Positions 15,191 to 24,505 of a DNA stretch of 64,000 bases are shown here, piece by piece; positions within the stretch are counted from its first letter, which is position 1; each line of letters begins with the position of its first letter. A model generated the notes under the pieces. The model saw only the letters and a list, made by a program, of their open reading frames with translations. It was not told the origin of the DNA and searched no databases. The stretch lies in assembly GCF_036002505.1 (NCBI RefSeq), contig NZ_DASYTH010000474.1:1-64000 (forward strand), given 5' to 3'. The position numbers and the translations under genes were made by a program. This DNA is from DASYTH01 sp036002505 (GTDB lineage Bacteria; Actinomycetota; Actinomycetes; Mycobacteriales; Pseudonocardiaceae).

Positions 15191-16588
15191 ATGTCGACAC
15201 CGGCGACCCTGCCGGGTGTGCGGCCCGACGCCGCCGCCCGGCACCGCCCCGGCGCGATCCTGTCGATCATCCTGGCCTGCCAGCTCATGATCGTCGTGGA
15301 CGCCACCATCGTGACCATCGCCCTGCCGAACATCCAGCGGGAGTTGGGTTTCAGCCCGGCCGGGCTGTCCTGGGTGCAGAGCGCGTACATGCTGGCGTTC
15401 GGCGGGCTGCTGCTGCTCGGCGGCCGCGCCGGCGACCTGTTCGGCCGGCGGCGCGTGTTCGTCGGCGGCATCCTGCTGTTCACCTTCGCCTCGCTGCTGT
15501 GCGGCCTGGCCGGCGCCGGGTGGTGGCTGATCGCCGCCCGCGCGCTGCAAGGCGTCGGCGCGGCCTTCGCCGGGCCCAGCACGCTGGCCCTGATCGCGAC
15601 GAACTTCGCCGAGGGACCGGCGCGCAACCGGGCGCTGGCGCTGTTCTCCACGATGTCCGGGGCCGGCGCCTCGGTCGGGCTGATCCTCGGCGGCATGCTC
15701 ACCTCGTGGGCGTCCTGGCCGTGGGTGTTCTTCGTGAACCTGCCGGTCGGGCTGGCCGTCGCGGTGGCCGCACCGCGGTTGATCAACGAGCCGGCGCGCG
15801 GCACCGGCCGGGTGGACGTGGCCGGCGCGGCGACCGGCACCGCCGGGATGACGCTTTTGGTGTACGGGTTCATCCGGGCCGCCGCATCCGGCTGGGGCGA
15901 CCGCTACACCGTGCTGTCCTTCGTCGGCGCGGTGCTCCTGCTCGGCGCGTTCCTGATCATCCAGCGCCGTGCCGCGCAACCGATCATGCCGCTGCACCTG
16001 TTCGCCGACCGCAACCGGAGCAGCGCCTACCTCACCATGCTCCTGCTGGTGGTCAGCATGTTCGGGGTGTTCTTCCTGCTCACCCAGTTCCTGCAGGACG
16101 TGCTCGGGTTCACCCCGCTGGCCGCCGGGTTCGCGTTCCTGCCGATGACGCTCGGCGTGTTCGGCATGGCGCAGATCGTGCCCCGGCTGCTCACCCGCTA
16201 CGGCCCGAGGCCGCTGGTGCTCACCGGCGGCCTGCTCGGGACCGCGGGAATGGCCTGGTTGACCGGGGTTACCTCGTCGACCGGGTACGTCAGCGGCCTG
16301 CTCGGCCCGATGGTGCTGCTCGGCATCGGGCTCGGCTGCTGCGTGGTGCCGCTGACCGTGACCGTGCTGAGCTCGGTGCCCCCGCACGAATCCGGTGTGG
16401 CGTCCGGTATCCAGCAGACCATGCAGTGGGTCGGCGGCTCGCTCGGCCTGGCCATCCTGGTCAGCTCCGCCGACCTCACCCACGGTCTCGCGGGCGGTGC
16501 GGGCAACGCCTTCGTCCTGGCCGCGATCTTCATGGCCTGCGCGCTCGCGGTGGCGCTGCTGGGAATCCGCCCAGCCGCACGGGGGTGA
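15191..16588 (+). CDS. DHA2-type (14-helix) multidrug MFS exporter
   Basis: A 465-residue drug:H+ antiporter. ILACQLMIVVDATIVTIALP is the motif D1 region of the DHA2 family. GGRAGDLFGRRR is motif A, and RALQGVGAAFAGPSTLAL carries motif B. About 14 hydrophobic helices follow. The start is ATG 15191; GAAGGAG lies 12 bases upstream, slightly far, and an in-frame TTG at 15167 is less likely. It is under the divergent TetR gene. The substrate is probably a small hydrophobic toxin or the inducer recognised by the repressor. Confidence 0.92.
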   Translation: MSTPATLPGVRPDAAARHRPGAILSIILACQLMIVVDATIVTIALPNIQRELGFSPAGLSWVQSAYMLAFGGLLLLGGRAGDLFGRRRVFVGGILLFTFASLLCGLAGAGWWLIAARALQGVGAAFAGPSTLALIATNFAEGPARNRALALFSTMSGAGASVGLILGGMLTSWASWPWVFFVNLPVGLAVAVAAPRLINEPARGTGRVDVAGAATGTAGMTLLVYGFIRAAASGWGDRYTVLSFVGAVLLLGAFLIIQRRAAQPIMPLHLFADRNRSSAYLTMLLLVVSMFGVFFLLTQFLQDVLGFTPLAAGFAFLPMTLGVFGMAQIVPRLLTRYGPRPLVLTGGLLGTAGMAWLTGVTSSTGYVSGLLGPMVLLGIGLGCCVVPLTVTVLSSVPPHESGVASGIQQTMQWVGGSLGLAILVSSADLTHGLAGGAGNAFVLAAIFMACALAVALLGIRPAARG

Positions 16589-16589
16589 A

Positions 16590-16648
16590 AGGGCGGTGAA
16601 GGGGGCCTTCCTCACGCCCGGGGTGAGGAAGGCCCCCTTCATCGCCCT
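16590..16648. terminator. Strong bidirectional hairpin, AAGG/CCTT family
   Basis: Arms 16590-16615 and 16623-16648 pair over 26 bp with one mismatch around a 7-base loop; the core is TGAAGGGGGCCTTCCTCAC. It separates the convergent MFS and acyl-CoA synthetase genes, and its right end touches the stop codon of the latter. Confidence 0.9.
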
Positions 16649-18714
16649 CAATACTCGCTGCCCAGCACCCGCTTCACGACCTTCCCCGTCGCGTTGCGAG
16701 GCAGGTCGTCGAGGAAGATCACGTCGCGGGGGACGGCGAAGCGGGGTAAGTGCTCGTGGACGTAGTTGCGGACGGCGTGGGCGTTGAGGCGGGTGCCGTG
16801 CCGGACGGCGATGTAGGCGGCGAAGCGCTGGCCGAACTCGCGGTCGGGGACGCCGACCACGGCGACGTCGAGGACGCCGGGGAGGGTCATGAGGAGCTCT
16901 TCGAGGGGGCGGGGGAAGACGTTCTCGCCGCCCGAGACGATCATGTCGTCGTCCCGGCCGCAGACGAACAGGCGGCCGTCGGCGTCGAGGTAGCCGCGGT
17001 CGCCGGTGACCATGAGCTCGTCGTGGATCTCGTTGCTGGTGCCGTTGGTGTAGCCCTCGAAGAGCATGTCGTTGCCGACACAGATGCGGCCGATCACGCC
17101 GGGCGGGACCGGGCGGCCCGCCGCGTCGAGGATGCCGACCCGGGTGCCGTGCGGGCAGCGCCCCGCAGTCGTGGGGGCGGCGCGCAGGTCGGCCGGGTCG
17201 GCGATGCTGGCCCAGGAGACCTCGGTGGAGCCGTACAGGTTGTACAACACGTCGCCGAAGGTGTTCATGAACGCGGTGACGAACGGGCCGGGGAGCGCGG
17301 AGCCGCTGCTGGCCACGACGCGGAGCGACTTGGTGCGGAACTGGCCGCGCACCCGGTCCGGCACGTCGAGGATGCGCTGCAACATGATCGGCACGGCGAA
17401 CAGGGACGTGCAGCGGTAGCGGTCGACCGCGCGCAGCGCGTCCGCCGGGTCGAAGCGGCGCTGCAGCACCAGGGTCGCGTGCAGCACCATGCCGAGCTGG
17501 AGCGCGGCGAGGCCCCAGGTGTGGAACAGCGGCGCAGACACCAGCATCCGCTCCCCCGCGCGTAACGGGATCTTGGACAGCAGCCCGGCGGCGGTGCTGA
17601 TCCCGCGCGGGTTGCGCCGCCGGGCACCCTTGGGCGTGCCGGTGGTGCCCGAGGTCAGCACGATGATCTTGCCGGCCACCGCGGGCGGCTTGACCGGCCG
17701 GGAGGACGACTCCTCGATCACCGTGTGGATGGTGGTCTCCCCCGGATGCACGCTCCAGGTGGAGATCCACGGCAGGGACATCGGCAGGCTGTGGAACAGC
17801 GGCACGAACTCGTCGTCGCCGAGCAGCACGATCGGCCGGTGCGCCTGGACCACACTGGACACCTGGTCGGCGGACAGGCCCGTGTTCAGCAGCACCACGT
17901 CCGCGCCGAGCTTGCCGCAGGCCACCACCGACTCGACGAACCCCGCGTGGTTGCGGCACATCAGCGCGACCCGGCGGCCTGCGCGGACGCCGAACTCGGC
18001 CAGCCCGTTGGCCAGCCGCGTGGCGCGCCGGTCCAGCTCGGCGAACGTGAGCTGCCGCCGCTCGTCGATCACGGCGAGCTCGTCGGGGTGGCGGCCGGCG
18101 TTGGCCCGGTACCCGCCGGCCACGGTGGCGCCCCACTTGGCCAGCGCGTTGATCTGCCGCAGCACCCGGTCCGGCCGGCCCGGGCTCAGCACCCCGGCCC
18201 GGATCAGCGTCTTCGCCACGGCGAGCGAGGAATGCCCCTTGGCCGCCTGGTCCAGCCCGGTGCGGGTGACCGTGACCGCGCGGCCGGACAGGTGGTGCTC
18301 GATCAGCTCGAGGGCCTGCCGGACCCGCTTGCGCAGCCAGGAACCGGTCAGCCCGATGCCGGCGGAGAGCACCTCCGGGATAGACAGCATCACCTGGACC
18401 TCGGTGCGGCCGCGGGGTGCGGGCGCGAGCCGGACCGACAGGTGGCCGCCGTCCCACTGCTGGCTGACCAGCACCAGGTGCTCGTGCGGGCGGTGCACCA
18501 GGATCTCGATCTCGTCCGGCACCGCGGCCGCGCCGTCCACGCTGAACCGGACCCGGTAGCGGGCGCCACCGCCCACCGGGCCGTGCCCGACCCGTTCGCT
18601 CCAGGCCACCTCGCGGATGAACCTGGGGTACAGCGCCGGATCACTCAACACATGCCATACCTGCTCAGGCCGGTGCGCGAGGACCGCGGTCACCTCGACA
18701 AGCTCCGTCGACAT
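16648..18714 (-). CDS. SRPBCC domain fused to an acyl-CoA synthetase (AMP-binding)
   Basis: A 688-residue two-domain protein. Residues about 1-150 are a SRPBCC (START-like) domain (VTAVLAHRPEQVWHVLSDPA, then YPRFIREVAWSE), a hydrophobic-ligand pocket. Residues about 190-688 are an adenylate-forming ligase: LTSGTTGTPKGA (P-loop), YGSTE, VTGDRGYLD and the catalytic Lys in NATGKVVKRVL. It should activate a carboxylic acid to the acyl-CoA through the acyl-AMP; chain length is unknown. ATG 18714 has a GGAG site and begins the SRPBCC fold; the frame extends to 18774. The fusion suggests substrate capture by the first domain. Confidence 0.85.
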   Translation of the reverse strand: MSTELVEVTAVLAHRPEQVWHVLSDPALYPRFIREVAWSERVGHGPVGGGARYRVRFSVDGAAAVPDEIEILVHRPHEHLVLVSQQWDGGHLSVRLAPAPRGRTEVQVMLSIPEVLSAGIGLTGSWLRKRVRQALELIEHHLSGRAVTVTRTGLDQAAKGHSSLAVAKTLIRAGVLSPGRPDRVLRQINALAKWGATVAGGYRANAGRHPDELAVIDERRQLTFAELDRRATRLANGLAEFGVRAGRRVALMCRNHAGFVESVVACGKLGADVVLLNTGLSADQVSSVVQAHRPIVLLGDDEFVPLFHSLPMSLPWISTWSVHPGETTIHTVIEESSSRPVKPPAVAGKIIVLTSGTTGTPKGARRRNPRGISTAAGLLSKIPLRAGERMLVSAPLFHTWGLAALQLGMVLHATLVLQRRFDPADALRAVDRYRCTSLFAVPIMLQRILDVPDRVRGQFRTKSLRVVASSGSALPGPFVTAFMNTFGDVLYNLYGSTEVSWASIADPADLRAAPTTAGRCPHGTRVGILDAAGRPVPPGVIGRICVGNDMLFEGYTNGTSNEIHDELMVTGDRGYLDADGRLFVCGRDDDMIVSGGENVFPRPLEELLMTLPGVLDVAVVGVPDREFGQRFAAYIAVRHGTRLNAHAVRNYVHEHLPRFAVPRDVIFLDDLPRNATGKVVKRVLGSEY

Positions 18715-18900
18715 CGACACTCCGTCCGTGCCTGACGCCCCCGACCATGTGCGCGGATAACGAAACCATTGCACCGTAGCGACGTATTGTTAGCCGGACT
18801 GGTCCATTTGGAGCAAGCGCGGTTTCCCACAATGTGAAACGCGGGCGAGATCACCCGGCCGGGCTAACCCGCCGCCGGTATGACCTCACCCGCGCTGACC

Positions 18901-21066
18901 TCAGTCAACGGCGATCGGCTCGCGTCGTTCGCCTGCTGGCAACCTGGGCTTGTCGGGTTCGTCACCATGGCCCGGCCACCACGCCTTGTGACCCAGCAGC
19001 GCGGTCAGGCTCGGCACCAGGAACATCGACATGACGAACGCCGAGATCAGGATGCCGATGGACACCGCGAAACCCATCTCCATCAGGAACGCGATGCCGG
19101 CCAGCAGCATCGAGGCGAACGAGCCGGCCAGGATGAGCCCGGCCGCGCCGACGGACGGGCCGCCGTGCTCGACCGCGAGGTCCGCCGCGGTGCGCGGATC
19201 GTTGCCCTCCTTGGCTTCCTCGCGGAGCCTGGCGATCATCAGGATGTTGTAGTCGGTGCCGATCGCCACCACGAACAGGTACAGGATGATCGGCAGCGAG
19301 AACATGAGCCCCGCCTTGCCGCCGATACCCTGGAAGGCGATCACGGTGGCGCCGAGAGTGGACAGGAAGCCCAGCACCACGGCCAGCATCAGGTAGATCG
19401 GGGCGACCAGGCTGCGCAGCATCAGGCCGAGGATCAGCGCGATGAGCAGGCCGGCCACCGGGAAGATCACCAGCAGGTCGCGGTTGTTGGCCGAGCGGAT
19501 GTCGGCGAAGATCGAGCTCGAGCCGCCGACCAGCGCGGTCGTGCCGGGCGGTGCCTTCTCGTGCGCCACGGTGCGCAGCTTGTCGCCGGCCAGGTCCAGT
19601 GCCTCGTTGGTGTACGGGTGGCTGGCCAGCAGCAGGTCGATCCTGGCGACGGTGCCGTCCTGGTTGAGCTGCGCCGGGCTGCCGTTCTGCGCCGGCATCA
19701 CGCCGCCGACACCGGGCACCTTCAACTCGTCGGCGAACCGTTGCAGCGCCGCGGAGTCCAGCCGCTGCCCGGTGGTGCTGCGGAGGTAGACCGAGGTCGG
19801 GTTCAGCGCGCCGGCCGGGAAGCCGGATTGCAGGTCGGCGAAGCCGCGGGCGGACTCGGTGTCCTGGGGCAGGTTGCCGGTCTGGTCGTAGTCGGACTTG
19901 AAGCCCAGCATGCCGAGTGCGAGCGCGACCATCACGCCGCCGGAGGCGAGCGCGACCAGGCCCGGGCGGCGGCCGGTGAGCCGGCCGAGGCGCTGGAACG
20001 CCGTGCCCTTCGGGGTGCGCCGCCAGGACTTGGACGGCCAGAACACCTTGGTGCCCAGCAGCGACACCACCGCCGGGATGAGCGTGACCACGGCCAGCGC
20101 CATCAGCGCGACCGCGATCGCCAGGCCCGGCCCGAAGCTGCGGAACCCGCCGAACACGGCCAGCAGCAGGGCGCTGAACGCGATGATGATCGCACCGGCG
20201 GCCGAGGCGATCACCTCGCCGATCCGGCTGACGGCGGTGACCAGGGCCTGCTTCGGGTCGTCCCCGGCGCGCAGCCGTTCCCGGTAGCGGAACAGCAGGA
20301 ACACGATGTAGTCGGTGCCCACGCCGTAGAGCACGATGGTCAGCAGGATCTGCAGCGACTGGTCCACCTGGAAGCCGAACGCCTTGGCGATCAAGGCGAT
20401 CAGGCCCGGTGCGACGGCGCTGACCAGGCCGACGGTGAACACCGGCAGGAACGCCGCGACCGGGCTGCGGTACATCAGCGCGAGCAGGATGATGATCAGC
20501 AGCACGGTGGCGACGCCGACGATCACGAACGCGTTGTTGAACGCGCTCTCGTTGTCCACGAACATCGCGACGTCGCCGGTGACGGCCATGGTGAGCGTGG
20601 TGCCGCCGACCACCGGGCGGGCCACCTCGCGGATCTTCTTCACCGCCTCGATCAGCTTCGGGTCGTCCCCCACGCCCTGCAGCCCGGCGCTGACCAGTTG
20701 CACCTTCTTGTTGGGGGACAACGCCTGTGGCCCGGTGGCCACGCTGGTGACCCGTTCGATGCCGGCGCTCTGCACCTGCCGGGCGATCTCCCCCACCTTG
20801 GCCTGGTCCTCGGCGCTGAGCGGCGCATCGTCGGTGCGTTTGACGACGATCGTGGCGGAGGAGTCGTTGGACCGGCCGAACGCGGTCTTGGCCAGCTCCA
20901 GCGCCTGGACCGACTCGTAACTGGTAGGCAGGAAGTTGGACTGGTCGCGGGCGGTGACGTCGGCCAGCGACGGGGCGAAGCCGACGATCGCGATGGTCGC
21001 CAGCAGCCAGACCGCGATCACCTTCCACGGGTTGTGGACGACGACGCGGGCGAGCCGTTCGAACAT
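18901..21066 (-). CDS. MmpL/RND-family transporter
   Basis: A 721-residue inner-membrane exporter. It has the duplicated RND layout: one helix, a periplasmic loop, five to six helices, then a second loop and helix set. Both halves carry the proton-relay motif GTDY (YGVGTDYIVFLLFRYRER and VAIGTDYNILMIARLREE), typical of MmpL lipid exporters. The protein is shorter than mycobacterial MmpLs and lacks their long C-terminal tail, as is usual for actinomycete homologues. ATG 21066 follows a short leader containing a candidate operator. It is divergent from a TetR gene that probably controls it. Confidence 0.92.
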   Translation of the reverse strand: MFERLARVVVHNPWKVIAVWLLATIAIVGFAPSLADVTARDQSNFLPTSYESVQALELAKTAFGRSNDSSATIVVKRTDDAPLSAEDQAKVGEIARQVQSAGIERVTSVATGPQALSPNKKVQLVSAGLQGVGDDPKLIEAVKKIREVARPVVGGTTLTMAVTGDVAMFVDNESAFNNAFVIVGVATVLLIIILLALMYRSPVAAFLPVFTVGLVSAVAPGLIALIAKAFGFQVDQSLQILLTIVLYGVGTDYIVFLLFRYRERLRAGDDPKQALVTAVSRIGEVIASAAGAIIIAFSALLLAVFGGFRSFGPGLAIAVALMALAVVTLIPAVVSLLGTKVFWPSKSWRRTPKGTAFQRLGRLTGRRPGLVALASGGVMVALALGMLGFKSDYDQTGNLPQDTESARGFADLQSGFPAGALNPTSVYLRSTTGQRLDSAALQRFADELKVPGVGGVMPAQNGSPAQLNQDGTVARIDLLLASHPYTNEALDLAGDKLRTVAHEKAPPGTTALVGGSSSIFADIRSANNRDLLVIFPVAGLLIALILGLMLRSLVAPIYLMLAVVLGFLSTLGATVIAFQGIGGKAGLMFSLPIILYLFVVAIGTDYNILMIARLREEAKEGNDPRTAADLAVEHGGPSVGAAGLILAGSFASMLLAGIAFLMEMGFAVSIGILISAFVMSMFLVPSLTALLGHKAWWPGHGDEPDKPRLPAGERREPIAVD

Positions 21067-21092
21067 GGTGCTCCCTCCCCTGAGCGATACTT

Positions 21093-21110
21093 ACTTGCCG
21101 CACGGTAAGT
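21093..21110. promoter_or_regulatory. Candidate TetR operator upstream of mmpL
   Basis: ACTTGCCG and CGGTAAGT are inverted half-sites (one mismatch in 8) around CA, 27 bp upstream of the mmpL start and in the intergenic space shared with the divergent TetR gene. Confidence 0.65.
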
Positions 21111-21197
21111 GGATGGGCAAGGTACCGCAAGTCCGTTTCGACGGTAGCGTCAGGCTCCTGAGAGGATGTTCAGCGTGGACGAGGAGGTGCGCCGCGG

Positions 21198-21770
21198 ATG
21201 GTGAGCGACACGCGGAGCGCCATCCGGGAGGTCGCGCTGGAGCTGTTCGCCCAGCATGGCTATGAGAAGACCAGCCTGCGGGAGATCGCCGAACGGCTCG
21301 GCATGACCAAGGCCGCGCTGTACTACCACTACCCGTCCAAGCAGGCGCTGCTGCTGTCGATCATCGAACCGCTCATCGCGGAGTGGAAGACCGTGGCGGA
21401 CAAGGCCTCGACGCTGCCGCACGGCAAAGCGAACGTACGGCTGGTGCTGCGCGAGTGCCTGGACGTGCTGCTGGGGTACCGGCCCATCGCGGCGATGTTC
21501 ACCCGGGACGGCGCGGCCGTCCTGCAGGCCATCGGGCCGCTCTACGAGGACCTGCTGGAGATCATGCGGCGGCTGCACGCCTGGCTCGCCGGCCCGTCCC
21601 CTGTCACGGCCGACCGGATCCGTGCGGTCGCCGCGACCGAGGTGCTCGGCGCGGCGCTGGGCTGGAGCCCGGACATGGCGGGGGTATCGGACGACGAACT
21701 GCGCGGGGTTCTGCTCGACGCGGCCCTCGCCGTGCTGCGGCAGGGCCCCGCTCCCGGCCGTAATCCGTAG
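21198..21770 (+). CDS. TetR-family regulator divergent from mmpL
   Basis: A 190-residue regulator. Its helix-turn-helix is clear: EVALELFAQHGYEKTSLREI, then AERLGMTKAALYYHYPSKQA. The C-terminal domain is unassigned. ATG 21198 has a GAGGAGG site about ten bases upstream; GTG 21201 is an alternative. It ends 34 bp before the eis-like gene on the same strand, so the two may be cotranscribed. It is the likely controller of the divergent MmpL transporter through the palindrome at 21093-21110. Confidence 0.92.
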   Translation: MVSDTRSAIREVALELFAQHGYEKTSLREIAERLGMTKAALYYHYPSKQALLLSIIEPLIAEWKTVADKASTLPHGKANVRLVLRECLDVLLGYRPIAAMFTRDGAAVLQAIGPLYEDLLEIMRRLHAWLAGPSPVTADRIRAVAATEVLGAALGWSPDMAGVSDDELRGVLLDAALAVLRQGPAPGRNP

Positions 21771-21804
21771 CGATAATTCCGCGGGGGCTGGCAGGATCGC
21801 GCGC

Positions 21805-23046
21805 ATGGACGCCAAAATCAGCCCACTGTCCACTTCGGACGGACCGGCCATCCAGGAACTGGTGCGGTGGTCGTTCGGTTTCACCGAGGAGGCCTTCGAG
21901 CCGGGGTTCCCGCCGGCGGTCCTGGAGTGGGACCGGGTGTCCGGGGCGTTCCTGGATGATCCGCACCGGCTGGCCGGGGTGCACGCGGTGCACTCGTTCG
22001 ACGTCCCGGTGCCCGGCGGGCGGCTGCCCGGCGCCGGTCTGACCTGGGTGGCCGTGCATCCACGCGACCGCCGCCAGGGCGTGCTCCGCGCCATGATCGA
22101 TCATCACCTGGACGGGGTGCACCAGCGCGGAATGGAGCCGGTGTCGCTGCTGTTCGCCTCCGAACCGGAGATCTACGGCCGGTTCGGCTACGGGCTGGCG
22201 TCGACCGAGGTGCGGGTCGCGGTGCCGCGGGGTACGGCGTTGCGCGAGGTCCCGGCCGTCTCGTCGCTCACCGTCGAGTTCGAGCGGGTGGACGCCGATC
22301 GGCACGCCGGCGTGCTGAGCCCGTGCTTCGACGCGGCCCGGGCGGAGCGGCCCGGGTGGGTCGGCCGCGCCACCCCGGGGCTGTGGCGGTGGGCGCTGCA
22401 ACTGCCGCCGTGGATGGCGCGGTTGGGCGCCGAGCCGTTGTCCGTGCTCACCGTTTCCGACTCCGGTTCGCTGCGGGGTTATGCGTTGTTCCGGCGCTGG
22501 ATGGCCGACTCACCGGTGGGTCCGGCCGGCACGGTGGAGCTGGTGGAGCTCGCTGCCGTGGACACGGCCGCGCACCGGGTGCTCTGGAACCGGCTGCTCG
22601 ACCTCGACCTGACCGTGCAGGTCGTCTGCCACCGGATGGCCGTCGACGACCCGCTGCTGCACCTGCTGGTCAGCCTGCCCTCGGCCACGCCGAAGGTGAG
22701 CCACAATCTGTGGTGCCGCGTCGTCGACGTGCCCGCCGCGCTCGCCGGGCGCCGCTACGCCGCCCCGGTCGATGTCGTCCTCGAGCTCACCGACACCCGC
22801 TGCCCGTGGAACGCGGGTCGCTGGCACCTCACCGGAGACCCGTCGAATGCCCGCTGCGAGCCGACCTCCGCCACGCCGCAGCTGCGGTTGGACGTCCGTG
22901 AGCTGGGCGCGCTCTACCTCGGCGGCACCCCGCTGCTGGCACTGGCCGACGCCGGCCTGGTCGCCGTCGACGACCCGGCCGCCCTGGCGCCGGCCAGCAC
23001 CGCGTTCGGCTGGCCGCGGGCGCCGTTCTGCCCGTGGGTGTTCTAG
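21805..23046 (+). CDS. Eis-family GNAT N-acetyltransferase
   Basis: A 413-residue acetyltransferase of the Eis type: a GNAT domain, a second GNAT-like domain and a C-terminal SCP2-like domain. The acetyl-CoA loop is visible in VAVHPRDRRQGVLRAMIDHH, the catalytic Tyr region in FASEPEIYGRFGYG, and the protein ends PFCPWVF. In Mycobacterium tuberculosis Eis the C-terminal carboxylate of a terminal Phe acts as the general base, and that Phe is kept here. Known members acetylate aminoglycosides, peptides or other amines at several positions; the physiological substrate here is unknown. ATG 21805 matches the domain start. Confidence 0.88.
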   Translation: MDAKISPLSTSDGPAIQELVRWSFGFTEEAFEPGFPPAVLEWDRVSGAFLDDPHRLAGVHAVHSFDVPVPGGRLPGAGLTWVAVHPRDRRQGVLRAMIDHHLDGVHQRGMEPVSLLFASEPEIYGRFGYGLASTEVRVAVPRGTALREVPAVSSLTVEFERVDADRHAGVLSPCFDAARAERPGWVGRATPGLWRWALQLPPWMARLGAEPLSVLTVSDSGSLRGYALFRRWMADSPVGPAGTVELVELAAVDTAAHRVLWNRLLDLDLTVQVVCHRMAVDDPLLHLLVSLPSATPKVSHNLWCRVVDVPAALAGRRYAAPVDVVLELTDTRCPWNAGRWHLTGDPSNARCEPTSATPQLRLDVRELGALYLGGTPLLALADAGLVAVDDPAALAPASTAFGWPRAPFCPWVF

Positions 23047-23104
23047 AGTGCCCTGAAGGTGACCTTCAGGACGCTCAACGTCCCGAAGGTCACCTTCAGG
23101 ACAC
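23047..23104. terminator. Bidirectional hairpin, AAGG/CCTT family
   Basis: CCTGAAGGTGACCTTCAGGAC (left arm about 23051-23072) pairs with the right arm 23080-23101 with one mismatch. Each arm is itself nearly palindromic. It fills the gap between the convergent eis-like and luciferase-like genes. Confidence 0.88.
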
Positions 23105-23105
23105 A

Positions 23106-23957
23106 CTAGATGTTCCCGATGAGCGTGTCGCCGACGGTGCTGATCAACTCGTCCATCGCCCGGCCGTCCATGTCCGGTGGCTGGAGGACGAGCCGGTGCA
23201 CGCCGGCCTCGGCGTAGCGGCGGGCGGTGTCCAGGTCGGGCACCGCGGGCGGGGTGATGGTGATCTCCAACTCCCCCAGCGCGGCCGGGCGCTCGTAGCG
23301 GGTGGCCGTCTCGCGGATCGTGGCCAGGGTGGTGGCGACCTGCCCGGGGTCGAGGTCCCAGCCGAACCAGCCGTGTCCACTTTGGACAGCCCGGCGGTAG
23401 CTGGCCGGCGCGTGGCCGCCGACGATGACGGGCGGGTGCGGTCGCTGCACCGGCCGGGGTAGCTGGGTGACGCCGTCGAAGGAGACGAACCGCCCGGCGA
23501 ACCGGGGTTCGGGCTGCTCCCAGAGGGCCAGCATCGCGGCCAGGTACTCGTCGGTGCGCGCCGCCCGTTCGGACATCGGCACGCCCATCGCGCGGAACTC
23601 CGGCTCCGCCCAGCCGACGCCGATCCCGACCGTCAGCCGGCCGCCGGACAGGTGGTCGATCGACGTCAACTGCTTGGCCAGCAACACCGGTTGGCGCTGC
23701 GGCAGCACGATCACGCCGACGCCCAGCCGGATGCGCCTGGTCAGCGCGGCGAGATGGGCCAGCGCGACCACCGCCTCGAGGCGCGGCTGGCCCGGCGGGT
23801 CGTAACCGCCGGCCGGCAGCGCGATGTGATCACCGACCCACAGCGCCTCGAACCCGACGTCCTCGGCCAGCCGCGCCCGGCGCGCCAGCGTCTCGGGATC
23901 GGCGCTACTTCCCCGGTGCAGACCGTACACAGCGAACTTCACCGGGCCAGTCAACAC
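23106..23957 (-). CDS. LLM-class (luciferase-like, F420-type) oxidoreductase
   Basis: A 283-residue TIM-barrel flavin/F420 oxidoreductase. KFAVYGLHRGSSADPETLAR opens the barrel. ALWVGDHIALP, LGVGVIVLPQRQPVLLAKQL, SGGRLTVGIGVGWAEPEF and PPVIVGGHAPASYRRA are standard family segments. The group TIGR03619-like enzymes in actinomycetes use coenzyme F420, but the cofactor cannot be proven from sequence. Start codon choice is weak (GTG 23957 or GTG 23942). It lies downstream of the VOC gene on the same strand but behind a strong hairpin, so it probably has its own promoter. Confidence 0.88.
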   Translation of the reverse strand: MLTGPVKFAVYGLHRGSSADPETLARRARLAEDVGFEALWVGDHIALPAGGYDPPGQPRLEAVVALAHLAALTRRIRLGVGVIVLPQRQPVLLAKQLTSIDHLSGGRLTVGIGVGWAEPEFRAMGVPMSERAARTDEYLAAMLALWEQPEPRFAGRFVSFDGVTQLPRPVQRPHPPVIVGGHAPASYRRAVQSGHGWFGWDLDPGQVATTLATIRETATRYERPAALGELEITITPPAVPDLDTARRYAEAGVHRLVLQPPDMDGRAMDELISTVGDTLIGNI

Positions 23958-23984
23958 GATCGGCCCGGGGCGGGGCGCTTCACG

Positions 23985-24041
23985 ATGCCCTGAAGGCGGC
24001 CTTCGAGACGCTGACCGTCCTGAAGGCCGCCTTCAGGGCAT
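23985..24041 (-). terminator. 20-bp perfect hairpin, AAGG/CCTT family
   Basis: ATGCCCTGAAGGCGGCCTTC (23985-24004) and its exact reverse complement (24022-24041) flank a 17-base loop, 25 bp after the stop of the VOC gene. Confidence 0.9.
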
Positions 24042-24065
24042 TGGTCACCGTCGGAGCCGCGGGGA

Positions 24066-24485
24066 TCAGGTGACGCAGAACTCGTTGCCTTCGGGGTCGG
24101 CCATGGTGACGTGGTGCTCGGGGTCCGACCAGACGATGGTGGCGCCGGCGGTTTGCAGGCGTTCGACGGTTTCGGTGATGAGCCTCCAGCGGTCCTCGGG
24201 GGCGCCGGTGCGGGAGACTTTGATGTCGATGTGCAGGCGGTTCTTGGCGACCTTGGGTTCGGGGACCTGCAGCAGGGACAGCGTCGGGCCGGCGCCGGTG
24301 GGGTCGTGCAGCCAGACGCCGTCGCCGTCGTCGTCCTCGGGGAGGTCGAAGCTGGCCAGCCACTCCTCGCGGGTGGTGAACGGGGCGGGTGGGGGCTGGT
24401 CCTCGTAACCGAGTGCGAGCTTCCAGAACTCGGCGAGCTTGGTCGGGTTGGCGCAGTCGAAGGTCAGGCCGACGGTGTGCGCCAT
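24066..24485 (-). CDS. VOC-family (glyoxalase-like) protein
   Basis: A 139-residue protein with the paired beta-alpha-beta-beta-beta units of the vicinal-oxygen-chelate fold. VGLTFDCANPTKLAEFWKLA opens the first. NRLHIDIKVSR in the middle and VTMADPEGNEFCVT at the end are the typical His and Glu positions. It belongs to the Glyoxalase_6-like group, mostly uncharacterised small proteins that can act in resistance or isomerisation. ATG 24485 fits the fold. The upstream GNAT gene ends 20 bp away on the same strand, so the two probably form an operon. Confidence 0.85.
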   Translation of the reverse strand: MAHTVGLTFDCANPTKLAEFWKLALGYEDQPPPAPFTTREEWLASFDLPEDDDGDGVWLHDPTGAGPTLSLLQVPEPKVAKNRLHIDIKVSRTGAPEDRWRLITETVERLQTAGATIVWSDPEHHVTMADPEGNEFCVT

Positions 24486-24505
24486 GTCGTGACCGTACGC
24501 CGGGG

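Noticed and set aside
15119..18457. 1112-residue ORF on the minus strand covering two genes
   Set aside because: It crosses an MFS gene on the plus strand and a strong terminator and has no conserved segment.
18880..21108. 742-residue ORF antisense to mmpL
   Set aside because: Composition of a shadow frame (Arg/Gln/Asp/His-rich); the minus strand has the MmpL helices and GTDY motifs.
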